A stretch of DNA of 14,810 bases. It comes from Fragilaria radians (taxonomy: Eukaryota > Bacillariophyta > Fragilariophyceae > Fragilariales > Fragilariaceae). The stretch is taken from positions 142,673 through 157,482 of the forward strand of contig CAAAJI010000026.1 of NCBI GenBank assembly GCA_900642245.1, read 5' to 3'. Numbering within the stretch: position 1 is the stretch's first letter; each line of letters starts with the position of its first letter. Shown piece by piece: positions 8,883 through 14,810 of the stretch. The notes under the pieces were generated by a model. The model was given only the letters and a program-made list of their open reading frames with translations, was not told where the DNA came from and ran no database searches. Both the position numbers and the translations under genes were made by a program.

Positions 8883-9313
8883 GTCGAGAGACTGTAAGAA
8901 AGAATTAATGTGCGAGAACGTGCGTTAATTTTTCTTGAACCGTGGATAACTGTGGATGAAAAAAGTGGGTGGTGGCTCGTGCTAGTGAATAAAAAAGCAT
9001 GTAAAAGCATGTAACAAAAAAAGGCCATGACATCATTGTCAATAACTAACAATAATTTTGAAACATCTTTCTTGTCGCGACGTCAGCAGCCCTCTGTGAA
9101 GATTCGAATCGGTCGAATGTATCGAGAAAAAAAATTTGTTGTATCCCCACCTGACGTCATGCCTCCCACGTCAGTATAATTTTATTGGTCCGCAATGTGT
9201 CGATATCCTTCTGGCGATCGAACGGTTCCTATTGCAGTCACAACGGGTTGTCACAACGACCGTCATTTCAATTTGTTCATTAAATTCAAAGTCTTCAAAT
9301 AACTTGTTAAAAC
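8883..9313. promoter_or_regulatory. Divergent promoter of GAPDH and the LWYS/RGLE gene, with CRE-like sites
   Basis: The 431-base spacer carries GACGTCAG (9079-9086), a full TGACGTCA palindrome (9152-9159) and ACGTCA (9168-9173), all 141-235 bases before the GAPDH ATG. A TATAAT-like stretch and an inverted CCAAT (ATTGG, 9184-9188) follow on the GAPDH side. In Phaeodactylum, TGACGT/ACGTCA motifs act as CO2/cAMP-responsive elements bound by bZIP factors; the same role here is inferred. Confidence 0.55.
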
Positions 9314-10534
9314 ATGTCTACCATCAAGATTGGAATCAATGGTTTCGGGCGTATCGGACGGTAAGTTTCACAAGGTTTCCTCTACAAAATGTTTGTTTCA
9401 GGACCCAGGTTGCAGTTGCGTTACAATGCCTCAGTATGGAAGTTTCAAAAAGGGGCACAAGTAAAAATAAAATGCGAATCATCCTTTAATTTGCTCTTTC
9501 TATTCATCACTTTGATTATCTAACCCATTCAATTGAACTTGTCTTCCCGTCACCTTCCGTTATGAAGTCTCGTTATGAGAGCTGCTGCAAATAAGCCTAA
9601 TATTCAAATTGTCGCCATCAATGATCCCTTCATCCCTGTTGATTACATGGAATACATGTACAAATATGACACTGTACACGGACGTGCCTCAGAATCCGTT
9701 TCACATGACGCATCCACTGGTCATTTGATCGTCGGAGATAATAAAATCAAAGTTTTCGGAGAAAGGGATCCATCGAACATCAAGTGGGGTGATGCAGGTG
9801 CAGACTACGTTGTGGAATCCACAGGTGTCTTCACAACCAAGGAGAAGGCCTCTGCCCACATGAAGGGTGGCGCCAAGAAGGTTGTTATTTCCGCCCCATC
9901 TGCGGATGCACCCATGTTTGTGATGGGAGTCAACAACGAAGCATATGATCCTTCCATGGACATTGTTTCCAACGCTTCCTGCACAACCAACTGCTTGGCT
10001 CCATTAGCCAAGGTCATTCACGATGAATTTGGAATTGTGGAGGCTCTTATGACAACAGTCCATGCCGTCACTGCCACACAACAAACTGTGGATGGTCCCT
10101 CTCAAAAGGATTGGCGTGGAGGCCGAGCGGCCTGCTACAACATCATTCCATCCTCAACGGGTGCTGCTAAGGCTGTTGGTAAGGTCATTCCATCACTCAA
10201 TGGAAAGCTCACTGGAATGTCCTTCCGTGTACCCACCGCCAATGTCTCGGTTGTGGATTTGACAGCACGTTTGGACAAGGGTGCATCGTACGATACCATC
10301 TGTGGAGTCCTCAAAGAGGCAAGTGAGGGAAAGATGAAGGGTATCTTGGGATACCAAAAGGATGATGTTGTATCCAGTGACTTTATCGGTGACACCCACT
10401 CTTCCATCTTCGACCAAAAAGCAGGTATCGCCCTTACTGACAACTTTGTCAAGCTTGTATCGTGGTATGATAACGAGGCCGGATACTCCAACCGAGTCTT
10501 GGACTTGATCTCACACATGGAGAAAAGCAAGTAA
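9314..10534 (+). CDS. GAPDH: Glyceraldehyde-3-phosphate dehydrogenase, cytosolic (GapC type)
   Basis: The model joins 9314-9360 to 9568-10534, giving 337 residues, the usual family length. It oxidises glyceraldehyde 3-phosphate with NAD and phosphate to 1,3-bisphosphoglycerate in glycolysis. Visible features are the Rossmann GFGRIG (10-15), INDPF with Asp35 (NAD preference), SNASCTTNC with catalytic Cys154, HAVTATQ with catalytic His181 (27 residues later, as in known GAPDHs), and the C-terminal SWYDNEAGYSNRV. There is no presequence, so it should be cytosolic. The first in-frame ATG of the second exon (9575) would lack the nucleotide-binding loop, so the spliced start at 9314 is required; the GTAAGT donor and TATGAAG acceptor restore CGT CTC GTT (R-L-V). 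The promoter is shared with the minus-strand gene at 8882. An AATAAA (10537-10542) follows the stop almost at once. Confidence 0.97.
9361..9567 (+). other. GAPDH intron 1
   Basis: The 207-nt intron has donor GTAAGT, branch-like TCTAACCCATTC (9519-9530), a pyrimidine-rich run (CTTGTCTTCCCGTCACCTTCC) and an AAG acceptor. It is phase 2 in Arg16, the same position as the intron in the chimeric gene at 4686. Confidence 0.93.
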
Positions 10535-11599
10535 TTAATAAATTTTCATCATACGCAGTCTAGCACAAAATTTCAAGATTTAAAGTCTTTTTGTGTGATA
10601 GATAATGGATGAAATATATTTTTGAAAGCATCTTTCCATTAAACTTAAGATTGGAACTACAAGCGTTCTCTACTGTACAATGATAATGCGAGATGTTTAG
10701 AAAATTCATTTTATATCCCCCTTAATATGGAAAAAATAGAGTGAGAAGACGAGATGAATGGCAACAGCTGCATGGATAATACAACTATTCAATTTGAGCA
10801 TAAATGCTTCTGGAGAGATGTCCAGACACAAATTTAGTTTTGAATATTTGATTTCCTTTTGTCCCAAATTCCAACTTCATTCTAATTTTACCTAGAGGAA
10901 TAGCACATTGGAACGCATGACATGGCACTTTATAATTTTTTGTCATAGCATGATCTCATTTAGCGGAAGCACCATGAATATATTGAGTTAAGACTTGCCT
11001 CAATGACATCTTAGAAAAGGAAATAGGAAATACCGCATTGTTGTTTGAAATTTATCCCAGAAAACATTTTCGATATTTTGGGACTCTTTGCACTCACCAT
11101 TTTCGAATTCATGTCTTCCTTTCCTTGATATATCTGTAAGGCAATGCCCTCACATAAGGCCATATAAGGAATAGAACAGCACGAAATTAATCTTCCAAAT
11201 GAGTAAACTAAATAAGTAGGCATTCCTTTCTCTGCCGTAGCTTTTAAAAACTTGATTCTTGACCAAATTATATTGCTTTTTTTATTTCATACATATTATT
11301 GACAATCTAGTCTTAGCGTTCACTTTCACAAAACTCCAATAACCTCATCAGGGTGGGGTGTATCTCGATAGTGTTAGCAGCATCGTCGGCGAAGTTCATT
11401 AAACCTAACCCTAAGCCTAGTGTTTACGAACACAATGGAAGGTCCAGAACAGGTTGGAAGTTCTTTCGTTTTTCCACCCTCATGTAGGTTTTTACTGTGG
11501 CAACACGTCGTCGTTTTTCCACGTTTTCACCAACGAAATCAATCCCTCAGAGTTTAAGACTCGCATAAAACTCACGAAACCTCGAGTTGTGAAAACAAA
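10535..11599. other. Intergenic region between GAPDH and the RVSF gene
   Basis: About 1.07 kb without a recognisable gene. The left part is AT-rich GAPDH 3' flank. The right ~250 bases are less AT-rich and look like promoter or 5' UTR of the next gene: a 5-bp inverted repeat GTGTT-TACG-AACAC (11420-11433) and an 11-base direct repeat CGTTTTTCCAC (11467-11477 and 11512-11522, 45 bases apart). The motif CCTAACCCTAAGCCTA (11404-11419) is only loosely telomere-like. Confidence 0.55.
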
Positions 11600-12118
11600 A
11601 TGTCGAAGCATCTCACAACCATTGAATCTGAAGAATATGGGGACTCATTACATTCTGTAACATCGAGATCAAGTAGTTCATCCAAAACATCTCGTGTATC
11701 ATTTTCCTACATTGAAGTACGAGAATATGAAAGAATTCTTGGAGACCATCCGGAAACAAAAGTTGGACCGCCAATTGCGATAGGCTGGGGATATGTTGAA
11801 AAAGAAGTAAGTTGTCTGGAGGACTTTGAGGATGACAGGGCCAAGACTAGAAAGGGGATTCGGAAACTCACTTCGATTACACGAAAGAATATTTTAAAAA
11901 ATGAATTTCGAGTATCGGAGGAAGAGATTCGAAGTGCCGAAAAGGAGGTTCAAAAAATTGTTGAAAGTCGATCCAGGACGAATAGACAGGGAAAAGTTGG
12001 AGAAGCTGTGGAGGAAAAGATTGGATCCTTACGTTCTGCATTGAAACGTACTTTTTCAAAAGATCGAATCTGGAAGGGTATCGTAGAATCGCAACGAATG
12101 TCCATGACAATTTATTAG
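11600..12118 (+). CDS. Small basic protein with RVSF motif (stramenopile-type family, function unknown)
   Basis: This 172-residue intronless protein has a Ser-rich start (SRSSSSSKTS, 22-31) followed by a compact core, RVSFSYIEVREYERILGDHP (32-51), and GPPIAIGWGY (56-65). The rest is charged and probably helical (EEEIRSAEKEVQKI, RSALKRTFSK). From memory, the V-x-F..(I/V)EVREY..(L)GD.P....GPP..(I/L)GW core recurs in many small uncharacterised diatom proteins; I know of no assigned function. RVSF fits the RVxF docking motif for protein phosphatase 1, and the Ser-rich lead-in could be phosphorylated, but a motif this short is not proof. The ATG at 11600 is preceded by an A-rich context (AACAAA) and is the natural start. 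Confidence 0.75.
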   Translation: MSKHLTTIESEEYGDSLHSVTSRSSSSSKTSRVSFSYIEVREYERILGDHPETKVGPPIAIGWGYVEKEVSCLEDFEDDRAKTRKGIRKLTSITRKNILKNEFRVSEEEIRSAEKEVQKIVESRSRTNRQGKVGEAVEEKIGSLRSALKRTFSKDRIWKGIVESQRMSMTIY

Positions 12119-12595
12119 AGACTAGCTGTAAATATGTAGCCATCTTGTAAATATTAAAATTATAGAGGTTAGTAATTTGACTATTGCAGCATATTCCATT
12201 CAATTGAGTTCTTGATCCACATGTTGTGAAAAACAGTTGACTTTTGACGAATTCTAATCTGAGTCATTTCTTCCTCTGAAACAGTGATAAATATTTTTTA
12301 ATTGAAATCTGATGGTATAATACAATTTTGTCGGAAATAAATTCTAAGATTCTCCTAATATGACTTTTTAGCAGAACACTTTTCGGAATTAAATGATTTG
12401 AGATACATGAAAGTCAAATTTTTCCACGAGTAACAAAGACACAAGCTACGGATACGGAACAAAAACAACTACTAGCTTGACGATTCATAAGTTTTTTACG
12501 ATCAATGTGGCACGATATTATTAATGTTTAGGTGGGAAATTTTGATTTTACGATGAAGTGCTGTAAATAGTATATCCAATCTGCAAAGAAGTAGG
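12119..12595. other. Convergent 3' spacer
   Basis: 477 AT-rich bases between the stop codons of the RVSF gene (plus) and the ankyrin gene (minus). I see nothing beyond generic AT-rich 3' flank in it. Confidence 0.6.
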
Positions 12596-13627
12596 TTATT
12601 GAGACAGCGCGCCCTTCAAAAGTTTGTGTGGAGTCAATTTTTCTCGATTTTCATTTAGAAACATGCACCAATCTCCCCAGTGATCGCGACGAGCATACGC
12701 CATGGGAGTGAATCCTCTCTTGTCTTTTATCAGTAAAAGGTCAGGGGCAATGGAGAGAACGAAATTCACTATCTCAATCTGCGGTGTTTGTGTCCAAAAT
12801 GCATCGTGAAGTGGAGTACGCCCATAGTCATCTCGAATTAGAAGGGATACTCCAGCTTCGATGACCAAAAATTGAAGTAATTCCAAAGATCCTCTTCGAC
12901 ACGCTAAATGCAGAATGCTCTCTCCAAAGGTATTACAACATTGTAGGGTTCGTCCTGCGAGATGCATTTCCCGAAGAGCTGCCACATTCCCAGTGCGAAC
13001 TGCCATGAGTACGTCTGAGCCATACGCTGCTATGTGATCTTCCGTTGGCTCCAAGAAAAAATCTTTGAGTTCAAGAGATGAAAATGTTTCCACTTCATAA
13101 GACATCGATTTGAGGATAATATGGAAGTGAAAGTCAGGATTTGTATCCTTGTAAGCGTGAGATGCACACTTTGGCTTTGTTTCTTCCAGCAAACTTGGAA
13201 ATGACGGTGTCGATGCCGACTTGCCGATTCTTCCAACGCCTTTCGAAACCTTTTTTGTCGCCAATGCCGTGTTCAGAGAAGCATCAGAATCAATTGTATC
13301 GTAACATGTAAGGCAAGACGCCGAAGCAATACGGTGAGGTTTGGACTTTTTAGTGACAGGTGATGACTCTGATTTGTTACTGGTTTCATTTACATTGATG
13401 ACGTGCTCCTCATATGTCCATTCTTCGAGATCTTGCGAGCAGTCCGTGGCAGAAGTGTCTGTCTTTAGTTTGTCATTTTGAAATTTGGAAATATCATGTG
13501 TCATGAAGTTTTCGTTAGAATGCTTCCGCTTACTTTTTAGTTGTTGCGATGGTATCAACAACGAGTTCACATCAGATGAAGAATGCATAACCATATTATG
13601 AATGTTTTCAGTTGAAGAAGTAACCAT
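12596..13627 (-). CDS. Ankyrin-repeat protein
   Basis: A 343-residue intronless protein in two halves. Residues 1-165 are low complexity and polar, with a basic KSKRKH patch (31-36) and a KKSKPHR patch (93-99) that could be nuclear localisation signals. Residues ~195-325 form about four ankyrin repeats: 203-230 (SDVLMAVRTGNVAALREM), 232-264 (FGESILHLACRRGSLELLQF), 267-300 (YGRTPLHDAFW) and a last degenerate one from 303 (RGFTPMAYARRDHWGDWCMFL). Ankyrin repeats are protein-binding scaffolds, so the partner cannot be inferred. The YGRTPLHDA.W...PDLLL..D.RG.TP..Y.RR.HWG..C.FL pattern is one I associate with a diatom ankyrin family. The gene is divergent from the Hsp70-like gene. The start at 13627 is the first ATG; Met12 and Met14 are possible alternatives. 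Confidence 0.85.
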   Translation of the reverse strand: MVTSSTENIHNMVMHSSSDVNSLLIPSQQLKSKRKHSNENFMTHDISKFQNDKLKTDTSATDCSQDLEEWTYEEHVINVNETSNKSESSPVTKKSKPHRIASASCLTCYDTIDSDASLNTALATKKVSKGVGRIGKSASTPSFPSLLEETKPKCASHAYKDTNPDFHFHIILKSMSYEVETFSSLELKDFFLEPTEDHIAAYGSDVLMAVRTGNVAALREMHLAGRTLQCCNTFGESILHLACRRGSLELLQFLVIEAGVSLLIRDDYGRTPLHDAFWTQTPQIEIVNFVLSIAPDLLLIKDKRGFTPMAYARRDHWGDWCMFLNENREKLTPHKLLKGALSQ

Positions 13628-14152
13628 GATGGAAAAGTAAACTTATTTCTTATGAAAAGATAGAGTCGCGTAATACTTCAGAGACAAGGGTGACTCCTTC
13701 ATGAATATTGTGGGTTCTTTAGCAGTCAGCAGCTGTTCGAGGAGTCCACAGATGGTCCTGACGTCAGGTCGTTTTGGAAAGTGAGATACCATGTATGGAG
13801 CAATATTATTTAACTGTAAATATTAGTAATGAAGAATCATGCCACAACGCTCCGTTGGTTGTAATTGATGACGACTGCGCTGGTCTTTCATTCCGAATGT
13901 CTTTCCACCATCACACATCGTGCTAATCATGCATACCACGTCATAAGAGAAGTTGCGTGAACATCTGCCACGATTCCCGAAACATTCAAATTTTATTTTT
14001 CTTCACTGGAAGGAAAAGTACTACCTCTAGAACAGTACAAATATCCACATGCCAATAATTGCCTACTGTACTGTACTGTACATTTGTGAGGTATGCAAAT
14101 TCGCCCCCGTTGGCACTTCTGCTATGCAACTCTCGAGTTGATCAAATTTGAT
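13628..14152. promoter_or_regulatory. Divergent promoter of the ankyrin and Hsp70-like genes
   Basis: The 525-base spacer contains a perfect 12-bp palindrome CCTGACGTCAGG (13757-13768) centred on a full CRE, about 130 bases upstream of the ankyrin ATG, plus ACGTCA at 13938-13943. Closer to the Hsp70-like gene there is a three-unit TACTG tandem repeat (14064-14081). An in-frame ATG at 14093 makes the 5' UTR boundary of that gene uncertain. Confidence 0.5.
14064..14081 (+). repeat. TACTG tandem repeat
   Basis: Three TACTG units plus TAC. The nearby ACAGTAC (14032-14038) is its reverse complement, so a small hairpin is possible. Too short to assign a role. Confidence 0.4.
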
Positions 14153-14810
14153 ATGTTCAATTTACAATCGCAGATTCCAATGGTGACCACGATATTTAAA
14201 GGACGAAATAGTGTCCCAGTGGTACGACTGAATTCATTCGGTTTGAGGCATTATCATGCAACTGGAAAGAAAGAAATCGTACCTGTCATTGTTGGTGTAG
14301 GAATTATCGCAGTTTGTCATTATTCCTGGAGAGCTTTGAAGCGAATGGACGAGGAATGGCAAGACTACCAATGGAAATTACAACAGTATGAGAGGAAGCA
14401 TGGTGTAGTCAACAATGACCGAATAAAATATCCCGATGGGACAGTTGCCATTGATCTTGGGACCTTTTATCTGAAATTGGCAAAGGATAGACAAGTCCTC
14501 ACAAATCGTGAGGGTGGGAGGTTCACATTTGGCGGTCTTGTTCAAAGTGATGAGACCGCTTTAGTGGGACATCGAGCCTTTGAGAAATATTATGAAGTAC
14601 CGGATGGTCTAAGGTATATGGCAGGTCAAGACAACACGTACATTCCTAAGGTAGTTCAGTCAGCTTTGGATGATATTCTTGATCGGGAAAATACCAATAT
14701 GAATAAAATTCGTCCTGTTGCTACATTTCCTCCCGCTAAATGGGAAGGCTACCGAAACGCTTTTTCAAACATTTTTACCAATCCAGCAATAATCCCTGAA
14801 CCAGTGGCGG
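14153..14810 (+). CDS. Divergent Hsp70/DnaK-type ATPase, membrane-anchored, probably mitochondrial (partial)
   Basis: The frame is open to the right edge (219 complete codons), so most of the protein is missing. Residues 10-40 are basic, Ser-containing and free of acidic residues (MVTTIFKGRNSVPVVRLNSF), as in a mitochondrial presequence. A hydrophobic segment follows (41-57, EIVPVIVGVGIIAVCHY), then a charged helix (61-84). The ATPase starts at VAIDLGTFYLKLA (98-110), the phosphate-1 motif, where Hsp70 normally has DLGTT. The block ATFPPAKWEGYRNAF...IIPEPVA (190-219) matches the Hsp70 region VPAYF...INEPTA. Family membership is therefore good; chaperone activity is not shown because the substrate-binding domain is outside the window. 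In-frame ATGs exist at 14093, 14153 and 14180; the last gives the cleanest presequence. Confidence 0.8.
   Translation, partial: MFNLQSQIPMVTTIFKGRNSVPVVRLNSFGLRHYHATGKKEIVPVIVGVGIIAVCHYSWRALKRMDEEWQDYQWKLQQYERKHGVVNNDRIKYPDGTVAIDLGTFYLKLAKDRQVLTNREGGRFTFGGLVQSDETALVGHRAFEKYYEVPDGLRYMAGQDNTYIPKVVQSALDDILDRENTNMNKIRPVATFPPAKWEGYRNAFSNIFTNPAIIPEPVA

Noticed and set aside
9098..9115. GATTCGAATC as a tRNA T-loop
   Set aside because: No acceptor stem, D-arm or anticodon arm can be placed around it.
9136..9489. 117-codon plus-strand ORF across the GAPDH promoter, exon 1 and intron
   Set aside because: It reads GAPDH exon 1 in the wrong frame and runs into the intron; a shadow of GAPDH.
11404..11419. 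Telomere-like CCTAACCCTAAGCCTA
   Set aside because: Only about two and a half imperfect units in a gene-containing region; probably chance.

Overview
The window looks like nuclear DNA of a protist alga, most probably a diatom or another stramenopile. Genes have zero or one short GT-AG intron and lie in AT-rich spacers of 0.4 to 2.2 kb. Several small proteins resemble families I associate with diatoms (a V-x-F / GPP / GW core protein, an LWYS / RGLE protein, and an ankyrin protein with an RRDHWG tail). The taxonomic call is inference; no rRNA or organelle marker is present.

Layout, left to right. (1) Minus strand, running off the left edge: the N-terminus of a basic, probably nuclear protein, with two competing models for its 5' end. 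(2) A 1.8 kb gene-free spacer. (3) Plus strand: an intronless Atg13 autophagy regulator with an N-terminal HORMA domain and a long disordered tail. (4) Plus strand, 4639-5867: a two-exon gene whose first ~35 residues are a diverged copy of the N-terminus of GAPDH, including the same intron at the same codon and phase, fused to a presequence-like segment and two tandem SnoaL/DUF4440 domains. This chimera is the most notable object here. (5) A 2.2 kb spacer between convergent genes. (6) Minus strand: an LWYS/RGLE protein of unknown function. (7) Plus strand, divergent from it: complete cytosolic glycolytic GAPDH in two exons. (8) Plus strand: a small basic protein with an RVSF motif. (9) Minus strand: an ankyrin-repeat protein. 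(10) Plus strand, running off the right edge: a divergent Hsp70/DnaK-type ATPase with a mitochondrial-like presequence and a membrane anchor.

Regulation. ACGTCA / TGACGT (CRE-like, bZIP-type) motifs sit in the presumed promoters of Atg13, the chimera, the GAPDH divergent pair and the ankyrin/Hsp70-like divergent pair, with two full TGACGTCA palindromes. In diatoms such motifs are known as CO2/cAMP-responsive elements; whether they work here is untested.

The genes do not form an operon. The one clear relationship is between GAPDH and the chimera 3.5 kb upstream in the same orientation, which suggests local duplication of a GAPDH 5' end and its capture by a SnoaL gene.
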